From assembly GCA_021186555.1 (NCBI GenBank), contig JAJKFL010000042.1:29015521-29079520 (forward strand): a stretch of 64,000 nucleotides of DNA, given 5' to 3'. The notes below the pieces were generated by a model that did no database searches, was not told the DNA's origin, and saw nothing but the letters and a program-made list of their open reading frames with translations. The translations under genes were made by a program, and so were the position numbers. This DNA comes from Reticulitermes speratus (Eukaryota; Arthropoda; Insecta; Blattodea; Rhinotermitidae). Of this stretch, positions 12,301 through 21,627 are shown piece by piece (within the stretch, counting starts at the first letter, position 1; each line of letters begins with the position of its first letter).

Positions 12301-13691
12301 AAACTGTAAACAGGAAAGCCATACGTTGTAGGTAGGAGATTTTTCCCTTTTACATTAGTGAATACATTGAAAATGTATATAACAATTAGAAGATATTGTG
12401 TGTATATATATGTATATACACATACTTAGGCAATATACGAGTATGTACACGTATATACATATATTGCCTAAGTAAAATGTTAGAACTAGAGTAAATGTTA
12501 AAACGTTGCCAACATGTTATAAAAAAAGTAGAAGGAAAAATGATTTAAATAATTTAAAAAGTAATGTTTTAAAAAAGTGAGACAAGGAGTCAACTGTAAA
12601 AGTGTTTAGTTGTACATATATGAAGCAGTACTAGTCTAAGGCCCGGCGTTGACCCAATGTATTGTAGGTGGTCGTCGTGCAAACTGCTTGACTGGTCTGC
12701 AAGCTGGAATATATGTATATACTTTCGACACTCCCGGTACTGCTGATAATGTCCACATCTATATAGGCCTTCTGATAGACCAAATAGTTAGTATGTATGA
12801 GAGGTTGGGTATTGCTAGTGGACTGCACCTTCTGAAAAATACAACACGATTTTATTGTTAACGAAGTAAATGAATTCGACTTGATTTTTGTTAAGACAAA
12901 ATAATAATTATTATATTTGTAGAAAAGATTACTTACAGAGTGAAGTAAGTTACGTAATGGTTGCACTTAGACACAATCGAAAGATGTTACATGTATAGAC
13001 AAACAATAATGAATAATCAGTTAATTGATAAATACACAGTTACATGAAACAGAATATTTGACACAATGCTAAAAAGAGAAAGTCATTTGACTAACGTCAC
13101 TGCTGCTGTGTAAAGATTGGCTCAAAACTTATAGCGGCAGTCGACTGTAATACAGCAGTACAATAAACACGCACCGGCCACACAGCTGCAACCATAATGT
13201 ATCTTAATATTTCACTCCTGTAAGTAACTTTCTTAAGCATAATGATAATTATTTTGTCATAACAAATCAATTCGAATTCATTTACTTCGTTAATAGTAAA
13301 ATCGTTTTGTATTTTTTAGAAAGTGCAGTCCACTAGCAATACCCAACGCTCGTACATACGAACTATTTGGTCTATCAGAAGGCCTATATAGATGTGGACA
13401 TTATCAGCAGTACCGGGAGTGTCGAAAGTATATACATATATTCCAGCTTGCAGACCAGTCAAGCAGTTTGCACAACGACCACCTACAATACATTGGGTCA
13501 ACGCCGGGGTCTTGTACTAGTACTGCTTCATATATGTACAACTAAACACTTTTACAGTTGACTCCTTGTCTCACTTTTTTAAAATATTACTTTTTAAATT
13601 ATTTAAAAAATATATTTTTGGGTTCTATTTTTTAATAATATATTGGCAAAGTTTTAACATTTGCTCTAGTTTTAACATTTTACGTGGGCTG

Positions 13692-13721
<30 letters not shown>
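13692..13721. repeat. (TA)n microsatellite
   Basis: About 15 uninterrupted TA units lie inside the right arm of the foldback element. The left arm has a shorter, irregular TA/CA-rich stretch at the matching place. Confidence 0.9.
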
Positions 13722-13724
<3 letters not shown>

Positions 13725-13814
13725 ACATCTTCTCATAGTTATATATAATGGCATTGTATTCACTAATATAAAGGGGGGAGATCTACCTACAACGTATGGT
13801 TTTCAACTTACAAT

Positions 13815-13880
13815 TTTTGTTATGGACTGATGATGGCTCTTTTATGAGCCGAATTTAGCTGCCAATAAAACGTGTGTTGA
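13815..13880 (+). ncRNA. Hammerhead-like motif, right foldback arm
   Basis: This is the plus-strand counterpart of the motif at 12241-12300: CTGATGA at 13827-13833, then helix II GGCTC/GAGCC. The second box is GAATTT instead of GAAAC and the cleavage-site region is TGCC instead of TGTC. It is therefore the decayed partner. Confidence 0.45.
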
Positions 13881-14317
13881 ACGACTTGTTGGGTCCGATT
13901 GTAGAATTAAATCAATCATATACTTATGAGAGTAGGTGCATGTCTACAGGATTCTAAAGTATGTTTATTACATTTGGAATCATTCGCTCTTTGGACTTGT
14001 CCGCCATCCGAAGTTTAAAGAAAAATTAAAACACGCCGTTTCAGGGACAGGATTGACCTTGTCCTCAGAAAAAAATTATGTAAGCACCTGTCCTGTTCGA
14101 ACAGGGCAGGCTGTTCTAAAAATCGGAGCCAGTCGTTAGTCTTCCACCTGATGAAGGCCTAAGTGCATCGGGACCGATGAGGGCTCGAACCCGCTAGTTA
14201 TTCATTCATTCATTCCACCTGAGCGATCCCAGCCCCGGAACGTTGTTTTCTAATTCTCTAGTTTTAAACACTGGACGGTGGTCCGTACAAACAAAATGGT
14301 TCCAAGAAAGGAAAGTA

Positions 14318-14528
14318 AAGGTAAAGCTATCCCATTACAGGCGTGGACAGACCCTTAGGGCTACAGGAGGTTGAGGCTCGCAGAATTTCTACAACAATCA
14401 GCACTTGAAGGTTATCAGGTTGTCAGCCGTACGCACCGGCCGCCTTTACTCCCCAGGAGATATCCCTGGTACTCATTTCTGTTAAGAGACTGAGTCGACC
14501 CCAGGGTCATAGTGCGGGCGGAAGAATT
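14318..14528 (-). mobile_element. SINE body, minus strand
   Basis: The reverse complement matches the body of the SINE at 7230-7430: shared landmarks are GACTCAGTCTCTTAACAG, the CAGGGATATCTCC block, and the GAGCCTCAACCTCCTGTAG block. The tRNA-like head is missing or too decayed to see, so this is a 5'-truncated or head-less copy. Confidence 0.7.
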
Positions 14529-16584
14529 AGGTCAAAAGAAAGGAGAGTGGATATATTAATAGCATGTTTGTACCTATAAGTACGTGCATTTGGTGTCTTG
14601 AGCTGGTTTAGTATGTGGCATTGGTACCCTCCTGTGTATGTGATCTTTATTGTTGCTACGACAAGTATGGCGTTTGTGACGTGCGAATTGCGTGACAAAT
14701 CATATGGCACCGACTTGGCGTGTCTGCGTCACGTGTGAGGGTGACTACCCTGTAGTGAAGGGGGTGTGGATGCCTGTATAACGAAAGAAAAGCTCATGTA
14801 TGCGAAACGTAATCGACAGCGACCGAACAAATTATAGGTTTCGAGTCTTGTAATGTGACAGTCTGCTGTCAGCGGCTCCAGGAGTGCAATTATCGACATG
14901 GCATTCCAAAAACGGCATTCGTTCAATTCCTGAACGTTACTGGTGTACAAATTAAGCCTTTAATTAGCCTATTTCTACTTTCGGGTACAGATTTATTTTT
15001 GTTTTTGAAGAAAATTTAAATAACCACAGCTCATCGTTATGAAATAGTCTACCGACAGCTGTCGAATAATTGTCTTGTTTTGTGTAACCATGATTCTGCT
15101 GTTTAAATTCTGCTTATTGAATGGCTGCGTTAAAAATGAGAGCAATTTAGTGTGGAAGTACGTAGAGGTTTGCAGAGCTCATCTAAATGACTTCTGTCAG
15201 TTTACCTATCATTATAAGGACTGCCTATCACCTGACAACGGGAGTGGTGGTAATTCCCGAAACGTCTATCTTGCCTGACATAGCGGACAGCGTAATAATA
15301 GAATGGGTCAGCCATTGTTACCTGCCATTAGACACTCATTAGTTTTGTTAGGGCGATAATTGTCACAACATTGACAGACATTGTGTCTTCACTCCGTGTT
15401 AGGCCCCCCATCTGCTATAGTGCGCTTCACTTAGTGCCGTTTCACTAGAGTGCCGCTGCCAACTTACGCGGTTGTGTGTTTACCGCCTTCGCCGTGCGTT
15501 AATTGACGGCCCTGCGCAGCCGGTCGGCATTAGCGGCTCGTCAGGTTGTGTGTGGCATGATACTACTCTTCTGAAGAAAGAAGCCGCGACAAATCACAGC
15601 AGCGCGTAACAATAATTTAGTTTTGTGCTTTAAGTGGTTCAGTGTGGTACAACGTGCGTCTTGTCCCGTGTGTTTATGTACTGTGGGTATTTCTTGGATT
15701 CTCTTGGCCGTAATTATTCGTAAAGAATCAAACGCTCGACAACTCGTGCGCGAAAAAAAAAACTTGTAAAAATGCATAGGAAAAGCTTGTCATTAGCAAG
15801 TTGAATGTCGTTGGATGTGAGAGTAACGGTTCGATGTTTGCAAAGCGTTGCACTCGGGGTGATCGACAGTGAGATGTGTTTTGAGAAATAAAGACAAAAT
15901 CAAGGAATGCGGAAAGAAAGCAACTCCTTTAAGGGCTTCAAAATTAAATAGTGCTGTGCTACTTCTAATCGTTAATTGATTTCAGTACTGACGTTGGGAA
16001 TTAATTATAATTGAAGTGTTAGCTGAGAATACAAGGTCTTATGGAAAATGCTCCCTTATTTCAGTGCTGTATCACTTACTGCTCTTTTTCTGGAACCTAT
16101 TAGGAGCGCTGAGTTAGTGAGAGTGATTCCTGTACTTGCAACACAGGAGTATTGTAACCACGCGTGACATCAGGAGCCTACCTAGCGCATTTGGCTAAGA
16201 ACATACCAGCGATAGGCATATCGTGTGGAGAAAATATATAGTAGCCATAGGCATGTGTGTGTCAGTGAGTCAGCCCCAGTCGCGTGTGTGCTGCTCGGCG
16301 TGGTAGCTATAGGCAAAATTACAACGCAATGGATTATTTTAAAGACCATTACACGCCTAGTGATCCTTCGAGAGGTGGTTCAATTATCCCTTCAGGATCA
16401 CACGCGATTTAAAATAGCACCGAGCCAACTGATTTTTTTGTTGAGCTTTCGGTGGGTTTGTTACGCAAGCCTAATATTTGTAGCCCTCTGCGTTGAACTT
16501 TTCATTGTTTTTATATTATATGCAGAGTAGTCCAAATGTTATCCAGGTTTGGGCGAAGAGACTTAGTGTGAAGTTTACGTTATA
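14529..16584. other. Unassigned non-coding stretch
   Basis: Short frames only. CCTGACAACGGGAGTGGTGG...CCCGAAACGTC near 15229-15265 faintly resembles the hammerhead-like family, but the core is not kept. Nothing else is recognised. Confidence 0.5.
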
Positions 16585-16960
16585 TTGACCGTGCATTCTG
16601 TAACAATTGGAAGTTATTTATTTATCATACCAACTCATGCACAATTTTACAATATTATTACTTCACCCCTATACGTAATTCGCCATTCAGAATGCTATCC
16701 TCAGGGGGTCACAGTGTTAAAAGCATAGACTATACATCGATTGTATAAAATGTTACATCCATATGAGTAAAATGTTGAACATTAAAATGTTAGTCTATTG
16801 TTTTTGAGTCCTGAATGAGCGCATACACTATAAGTGTATTAAAATATCACTAAAATGTTAAAATTGTTACACATTTTTTAAGTTTTTTAAAATTAGTGGC
16901 ATATTTGGTCTTGTATCCTTCGCGCTTCAGAAGGATGAGATACATTTCTGTTATGCCTCA
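16585..16960 (-). repeat. Decayed hammerhead-bearing repeat
   Basis: It aligns along its length with 54628-54960: ACCGTGCATTCTGT at the left edge, CCAACTCATGCAC, a hammerhead-like core, then GGTCTTGTATCCTTC near the right. On the minus strand the core reads CTGAGGA, hairpin GCATTC/GAATGGC, GAATTACGTA, with CCCC/GGGG pairing helix I. The GAAT (instead of GAAA) box suggests it is inactive. Confidence 0.6.
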
Positions 16961-17290
16961 GGTATGAGCAAAACTCTGCTTCGTTTCTTGCCATCGTCTC
17001 GTCATATACGTCTGTTTTGAAACTAGTAGGTTAGGCATGATGATGTGTGCAGCTTGAGGCCTCTATAGGAAATGACATTTTTCTTCCATTTATGCTCTCG
17101 CAGGGTACCGGTAGCTACTTCAAGTTTTATATTTTGAAACGCTCTAAGATTGTTCTTGAGGGATGATACTGGAATACTTGTAACATGGAATTGTATTTGC
17201 AGTTTATTTCCCCGAACTCCATGACATTCAGACGCAAGAAACAATCAAGAAATTGCGAGATTTGAGGTTTTCACAGCGTGATGTTGAATA

Positions 17291-17484
17291 TTCAGGTCGT
17301 CTGGGTCGTTACGATGAGTATCTGGGTTATTTATTCCCGACGTTTCGAAGGAACTTACCGCACTTATCCACAGGGGTCATGCAGTTTTAGCACTCGTTGA
17401 ACGTTTCAGGAAGGCGTTACGCTTCTTGGAAACGTCAGGAATCAATAACCCTGCTATTCAGCGTAATATCCCAGATGACCTGAA
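17291..17484. repeat. Small inverted-repeat MITE
   Basis: Arms 17291-17350 and 17425-17484 are imperfect reverse complements. TTCAGGTCGTCTGGG pairs with CCCAGATGACCTGAA, and both contain a TTCC(C/T)GACGTTTC block. It is related in sequence style to the inverted repeat that the Polinton interrupts 160 bp downstream. Confidence 0.7.
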
Positions 17485-17650
17485 TCTTGTATTAAGATAG
17501 TGACTTGAGTTCTTCATGCTTCGAGTAATATAAAGCCATAGTAATTATAAGTGAGTTTAACTGAAGATTATATGTCTGAAACATGATGTGGGACACGAAG
17601 AAAACTGTTACACAGATTTGCGTGATTGCAGGTTTCCGCCGCGGCGTAAG

Positions 17651-17729
17651 TGAGATCTTCTGTGATATTATGCAACATAGATTTGTAGTTTGTAGTTAGT
17701 TACCGAAGTATCGGGACAACCTATCAGTC
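17651..17729 (+). repeat. Left arm of a MITE split by the Polinton
   Basis: This pairs with 33338-33416: TGAGATCTTC, GATATTA, TAGTTACCGA and CGGGACAACCTATC all have inverted matches there. The 15.6-kb Polinton entered at the inner edge of the other arm. A relic of the same family lies at 61528-61652. Confidence 0.75.
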
Positions 17730-17766
17730 TCATCTTCAAAGGTCAAACAGTCCAAGAAGTAGATGG

Positions 17767-17772
17767 GACCGA
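17767..17772. repeat. Polinton target-site duplication, left
   Basis: GACCGA, identical to 33338-33343. A 6-bp duplication is the rule for Maverick/Polinton integration. Confidence 0.95.
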
Positions 17773-17796
17773 AGTAGTATTGGTACGCGTTTGGGA

Positions 17797-17912
17797 CCGG
17801 AAGTGACGTCACAATGTAAACAAAGATGGCGGATGTAAACAAAGTCACGTGACAAGGTCAATGACCTTTACCGGAAGTGACCTCACAATGTAAACAAACA
17901 TGGCGGCCGCGC
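17797..17912. promoter_or_regulatory. Dense factor-motif cluster at Polinton tip (left)
   Basis: In order: GTGACGTCAC (a full CRE/ATF palindrome, core 17804-17811), TGTAAACAA (forkhead/FOXO consensus), AAGATGGCGG (YY1/Pho-like), a second GTAAACAA, GTCACGTGAC (E-box palindrome, 17844-17853), AGGTCAATGACCT (IR1 nuclear-receptor palindrome of the ecdysone-receptor type, 17855-17867), a mutated CRE (TGACCTCA), a third GTAAACAA and ATGGCGGC. Motif identity is read directly; binding is inferred. Adenovirus terminal repeats also carry host-factor sites next to their origins. Confidence 0.55.
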
Positions 17913-18164
17913 GCACTTACACCCACGCAAATTGACCTAATTAATATTTAATTAATGATTAATTGACCTAATTAATGTGTAATTGATCTAATTATTGATG
18001 AATTAACCTATAAATACGTAATTATACGCCTACACATAAACAAACGTGCCAGTCAGTGTGGCGCCTGAACATAAACCTAACCTTATACTTTCAGTGTGCT
18101 ATAACTTCCCAGACAGTGTGGCGCCCCCGCATAAACCCCAGACAGTCTGGCGCCGTAACATTAA

Positions 18165-18556
18165 CGTAAGCTATACGCGGTAATTTTAAATTTTAGAAAA
18201 TACGCGGTATATTTTGAATTTATACATGTGGCTACGCGGTATATTTGAATTTTAAATGTTGGTAGTTGCGCGGTAAATTTAAATTTTAATAATATGAAGG
18301 AGACGCGCTAAGTTTAAATTTTAATAATATTACGGAAACGCGGCATAATTTGAAATATTATTTAAACAAGTTAGCGTATGAGCCCGGAAATTTGAATTTT
18401 AGAAAATACGCGGTAATTTTAAATTTATACAAGGCATATTTGAAAATTGCGGTAATTTTGAATTATACAACATGTGACTACGCGGTATATTTTTGAAATG
18501 CTGCGCTACTTTTGAATTTTAGAATACCCGCGCTACTTTTGAATATTATTACAAGA
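18165..18556. repeat. GCGGTA-type iterons in left TIR
   Basis: About a dozen degenerate copies of ACGCGGTAWWTTTGAATTTT recur every 25-45 bp. Examples are near 18174, 18205, 18235, 18268, 18304, 18340, 18410, 18450, 18480 and 18530. The right TIR holds the inverse set at 32560-32935. Such arrays could be binding sites for the integrase or another element protein, which is inference. Confidence 0.65.
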
Positions 18557-18599
18557 CAATGTGGCGCCTTTTAAACTTAATATAATGGTATATTTAACT

Positions 18600-18684
18600 G
18601 AAAGAGGTAGTTGCGTGGTAAGGTGGAGGACTTATGATCACAAGATCCTGGGTTCGAATACTACCTATGCCAATTACCTCTTTC
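18600..18684 (+). other. tRNA-like hairpin in left TIR
   Basis: A 10-bp perfect closing stem GAAAGAGGTA/TACCTCTTTC (18600-18609 with 18675-18684) encloses an A-box-like GTAGTTGCGTGGTAAGG and a B-box-like GGGTTCGAATACTACC. An anticodon-arm-like hairpin GGA-CTT/AAG-A-TCC sits between them. The T-arm stem is imperfect, so a working tRNA is unlikely. It is a tRNA-derived or SINE-head-like sequence captured in the repeat. Confidence 0.5.
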
Positions 18685-18786
18685 TTTTTTAAAGGATAGG
18701 AATAGGTTTTTATTAAACTGAAATGAAGAACACAATTTCTTTTCTTTTTTTTTTCATATGTACACAATGGTGTCTCTTACATTTTA

Positions 18787-19263
18787 TTAATGGAATGTTT
18801 TATACATTATTTCGTCGTACAATGTTTCAAAGTCAATAGCATTTGTCTGTGGTGGTGTACAGAAGTTTTTAGCCTCCAGACATGAATTTCGCCATTCAAT
18901 CATTTCGTCGTGCAGTTGATACAGTTTGTGTATTTGCCGGTCTATACAAGAACCAGCCAACTCCATGAGATATGACCACTCAGATTTACTTAAAAACACT
19001 TGAATGTCCTCAGACATTATGCGTATATACCGTCCACAGTACATAGATAGGGTATTACGTGTATCACCAAGTTCATGCACTTCATTTTTCGCAATAGCAT
19101 CCTTGAATGTCACCATAATAAACCACTGGATTTGATTTAACACCACATTACGCGAAGAACTTGTAATCTTCACTTGAGGCGTCAGGTTTTCATCCAGAAA
19201 GAGTGAGACGTACTTGGTCCTCTGCTTGTTCAGGAAATATACACGTTCAAGTAACGACCACAT
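18787..19263 (-). CDS. Uncharacterised Polinton protein A
   Basis: This 158-residue protein is encoded nearest the left TIR. I do not recognise a characterised family by name. It is clearly paralogous to A' (30591-31100) at the other end: both share an LL-R-YFL start, a FLD--LTPQV block, a VVLN...W segment and a C-terminal ...W--C---FY/C-PP--N-IDF--LY ending. The central YIRI/HIQI stretch followed by a W/helix block is reminiscent of a PC4-like single-strand-binding fold, a weak resemblance only. The frame opens 13 codons earlier, but TTTTTCCAG lies directly before the ATG at 19263-19261. A' has the same acceptor layout, so I chose this start. It overlaps no other coding region and follows B by 11 bases. 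Confidence 0.7.
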   Translation of the reverse strand: MWSLLERVYFLNKQRTKYVSLFLDENLTPQVKITSSSRNVVLNQIQWFIMVTFKDAIAKNEVHELGDTRNTLSMYCGRYIRIMSEDIQVFLSKSEWSYLMELAGSCIDRQIHKLYQLHDEMIEWRNSCLEAKNFCTPPQTNAIDFETLYDEIMYKTFH

Positions 19264-19274
19264 CTGGAAAAACA

Positions 19275-19790
19275 TTAATGACAACCAGGTTGAATCGGGC
19301 ATACTGCATACTGAAGACTAAGGATGTGGAAGTGCAGCCATTGGGCCATCGAATGCGCTGCTCTCATTGCACAAACATTGTTTAACCCTTTATGGCACGG
19401 GAAGGTACAGCTTATGCCAGGAAAAGTTATGTCTACAGCCCGCGGACATCCTAGTTGAGCAATATCGATTACTGTGCGATCGATAAGATTACTAATAAAT
19501 GCTGATTTTTTAGGTCCATAGCAATATATAGCTACAGCTAATGATGCCTCTCGATGCAAAACAGTCTCCAACTCAGAGTACAATATATCACCATCATTCC
19601 AATTACACCCGTGATTAATGTCCTGGTTAAGTCTTGCCGTAAACGCAGGCACTTCTTCCCAAGCGTACGGTCTCTTAAAGACATATGATGAGACCCTGTC
19701 ACTGTGAGAATCGGCAGCTGCGAACTCTTTTACTACGATTTCACCATCCCTCCCTTGAAAGTAGGTGAAATCTATCACTAAGAGAGCCAT
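19275..19790 (-). CDS. Uncharacterised Polinton protein B
   Basis: 171 residues, starting MALLVIDFTYF. The protein resembles a family often seen beside Polinton-like elements in arthropod genomes whose function is not established. The early hydrophobic strand LLVIDFTYF with an acidic residue, a mid D-LY-EL motif and a late cysteine/histidine-rich block (CTFPCHKG---VCAMRAAH) could fit a nuclease-like fold with a zinc-binding tail, but this is speculation. The last 20 or so residues run over a possible donor (GTATGC near 19308), so the true C-terminus may be shorter if the RNA is spliced into A. It lies between the protease and A and is probably part of the same leftward transcript. Confidence 0.65.
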   Translation of the reverse strand: MALLVIDFTYFQGRDGEIVVKEFAAADSHSDRVSSYVFKRPYAWEEVPAFTARLNQDINHGCNWNDGDILYSELETVLHREASLAVAIYCYGPKKSAFISNLIDRTVIDIAQLGCPRAVDITFPGISCTFPCHKGLNNVCAMRAAHSMAQWLHFHILSLQYAVCPIQPGCH

Positions 19791-19826
19791 TGCTAACTGA
19801 TTAAGTAATGCTGTACGTACCTTTAT

Positions 19827-20333
19827 TTATAGCTGTGATTTGCACGTCTGCTGCTCCTTTTTTTCCTCCAGGCTTCCGCAAGCAGGACAATTGCCGAAAT
19901 GACGACGAAACATGCGCACTGCCTTTATATCGTTGCAGGTGTAGTTGGCAGGTGTGAACATGTTCACAAATGACGTCATTGAGTGTCCCTTAGCTCTGTG
20001 GAAAGCGTATAGGCAGCAGAAATGTCCGCAGATATTCGAAGTCAATCCCTGTAGTCTGTGGCGGTTAAACTTCCATGAAACTGAGTGGCGTTGTAGATAG
20101 GCTATTATTTCATGTTTGAATGGCGGGAATCCATAAGAATCGAAATATTCTCCGTATCCAGAGTCAGAAAAGCAGAGAGCTACCCAATGCGAACCAGGCA
20201 TGTAATGTTTGTCAAGATTTATGACAATAATTGAGGGCTTTATAATTGTGGATGGTAATAGATCAATAGGATATACTCCTTGAAAATATTTAGCATGTTT
20301 AGTTAACACTTTGATGATTTGAATAGTATTCAT
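19827..20333 (-). CDS. PRO: Adenovirus-type cysteine protease (Ulp1-like)
   Basis: The 168-residue maturation protease of the Polinton. By analogy with adenain it would cleave capsid precursor proteins during virion assembly. The catalytic layout is complete: His49 in GSHW, Asp65 in YFDSYG, Gln95 in LQGL and Cys102 in ICGHFC. A CPAC motif near the C-terminus could bind metal. The ATG overlaps the stop codon of the major capsid gene by four bases (ATGA), placing protease and capsid in one expression unit, as is common in the group. Length fits the family. No break is seen, so activity is plausible. Confidence 0.93.
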   Translation of the reverse strand: MNTIQIIKVLTKHAKYFQGVYPIDLLPSTIIKPSIIVINLDKHYMPGSHWVALCFSDSGYGEYFDSYGFPPFKHEIIAYLQRHSVSWKFNRHRLQGLTSNICGHFCCLYAFHRAKGHSMTSFVNMFTPANYTCNDIKAVRMFRRHFGNCPACGSLEEKKEQQTCKSQL

Positions 20334-21625
20334 TGTACTGTGACGTTTCTAGAATTATCAATTTCAATGTACCCAGGAAATTCAGCATACAGAATGCATG
20401 TTACAGGTTCTGGTAAAGGTTTTTTAAAGCGTGCCTCAATACGCACGTTTCCTTGACGAGGTAGACTTATATGTTCTTCGTCAGCTTCTCTGTCAGGTGT
20501 TAGATCAAAACCCAATATGAAAAAACCTTTTGTGAACATTTCCATGGTAATCATGTGACCACGGTCGTCGTGATGAATACCGGTACTGGAGAAAAGTGTT
20601 TCGTAAGCCCTTGTGACTCCGAAGGTTGAAGAGCAGTCCATAGTTAATGACTCTGAAGGGTACTGAACCCCGTTAACGTATAGAACAAGATACGTCATAT
20701 CATAATGTTGAAACTGGAATGGATTTGTACTTGCAGAACCAACAAATGCTGTATTTTTAACAATTGCAACAAGTAACCTTTCAGGAATTGGTCCAAGGAA
20801 TGCATTATCGATAGAGATTTGTTGGGCCCCTGCACCCGCTGTAAAAGTCTTAATTTGAGTATGTGTGATAGGGTAATGTGCATTTCGTTTCATGCTCAAA
20901 ACATTAGCATGTGCTAAAAGCAAAGGGGGCTTCAATTCTATTTGATTGACAAAAAGAGTAGCGTCTAAAATTTTGATACGAACTTTAACATCATCTGACA
21001 TTCCTAATAGATAAAAAGCTTCTGGTGCACGTGTTAATCGAATATTGATATCCACACCGTTAAGTAGCATTTTATCTGAATTGAATAAGTCGGCGTGAAG
21101 TCTTCCATAGAGTTCAATTGTTTGACTCTCACTGAGATAATTTAATCTTGTGACGTAACCCTTGTTTTCTTCATCTGCCTCCAACGAACCATTTGATGCT
21201 GGTGAATCGAGAAACCAAAAACTCGAGAGCAGATGTGTCCCTGAAGCGTCTGTTCCATAATTTAACAACTTTTCAATATAGGACTTATAATGGTAGTTTG
21301 TCTCGTGAAGAGTTACTGGCTTTCCGTTTAATGACACACTTAGTGCACTAAACAATGAATGTAACAGGTTATTGACACACCCTACTGCATTTGGCTCAGT
21401 ACTCGTGAAATCTGTTCCGTCAGTTTTTACAAGTTTAACGCGCAAAAGTAGACGCACAGAATTCAAATCGATGTAGAAATCACTATGACCAGAGCAATGA
21501 AATTCTAACTGACAAGGATTATCTGCAGGGGCAATAGGTTTGTATGTAACGGTGTGACTGTTTAAGATGGACGTTTGGATGCTACGCTTGAGAAAGATAT
21601 CGAGACCCGATTTCAAACACTCCAT
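20330..21625 (-). CDS. MCP: Major capsid protein (double jelly-roll)
   Basis: A 431-residue protein corresponding to the Polinton major capsid protein, which is predicted to form pseudo-hexagonal trimeric capsomers. Features typical of the family are an N-terminal strand-rich region with LNSVRLLLRVKLVK, followed by LLHSLFSALSVSLNGK and NYHYKSYIEKLLNYG, and a second set of strands after residue 230 with a KPPLLLAHANVL junction. It starts two bases after the small protein gene upstream and overlaps the protease start downstream. Codon and reading-frame integrity are full length with no internal break. I base the assignment on recognised family motifs plus position; no fold search was possible. 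Confidence 0.88.
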   Translation of the reverse strand: MECLKSGLDIFLKRSIQTSILNSHTVTYKPIAPADNPCQLEFHCSGHSDFYIDLNSVRLLLRVKLVKTDGTDFTSTEPNAVGCVNNLLHSLFSALSVSLNGKPVTLHETNYHYKSYIEKLLNYGTDASGTHLLSSFWFLDSPASNGSLEADEENKGYVTRLNYLSESQTIELYGRLHADLFNSDKMLLNGVDINIRLTRAPEAFYLLGMSDDVKVRIKILDATLFVNQIELKPPLLLAHANVLSMKRNAHYPITHTQIKTFTAGAGAQQISIDNAFLGPIPERLLVAIVKNTAFVGSASTNPFQFQHYDMTYLVLYVNGVQYPSESLTMDCSSTFGVTRAYETLFSSTGIHHDDRGHMITMEMFTKGFFILGFDLTPDREADEEHISLPRQGNVRIEARFKKPLPEPVTCILYAEFPGYIEIDNSRNVTVQ

Positions 21626-21627
21626 AA

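Larger units (their letters stand above)
12190..13925. mobile_element. Foldback element with arms of about 750 bp
   Basis: The left arm (about 12190-12964) and right arm (about 13191-13925) are inverted copies around a unique spacer of roughly 225 bp. Both outer ends match over ATTCTACAATCGG and the AACAAGTCGTTC region, and the inner ends match over GTTACTTACAG. Each arm has a hammerhead-like motif near its outer end. The arms have diverged by substitutions and small indels. Short frames that give the same peptide from both arms are products of the inverted repeat and not genes. No transposase is encoded. Confidence 0.85.
17773..18737 (+). repeat. Polinton left terminal inverted repeat
   Basis: 965 bp, matching 32380-33337 in inverse. 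The outer 130 bp hold motif-rich DNA, then come AT-rich blocks with AATTAATTGACC-type repeats, GACAGTGTGGCGCC boxes (four forms), GCGGTA repeats and a tRNA-like hairpin. The inner edge is AACACAATT at 18737. The two copies differ by scattered substitutions and by one replaced stretch inside the tRNA-like part. Confidence 0.95.

Noticed and set aside
12631-13561. Matching peptides from both strands (TQCIVGGR...GTADNVHIY)
   Set aside because: They come from the two arms of the foldback element, so identical translations are expected. No start, length or motif supports a gene.
16225-16530. 101-codon frame with hydrophobic C-terminus
   Set aside because: No family resemblance, no splice or promoter context, and length within chance expectation for this composition.
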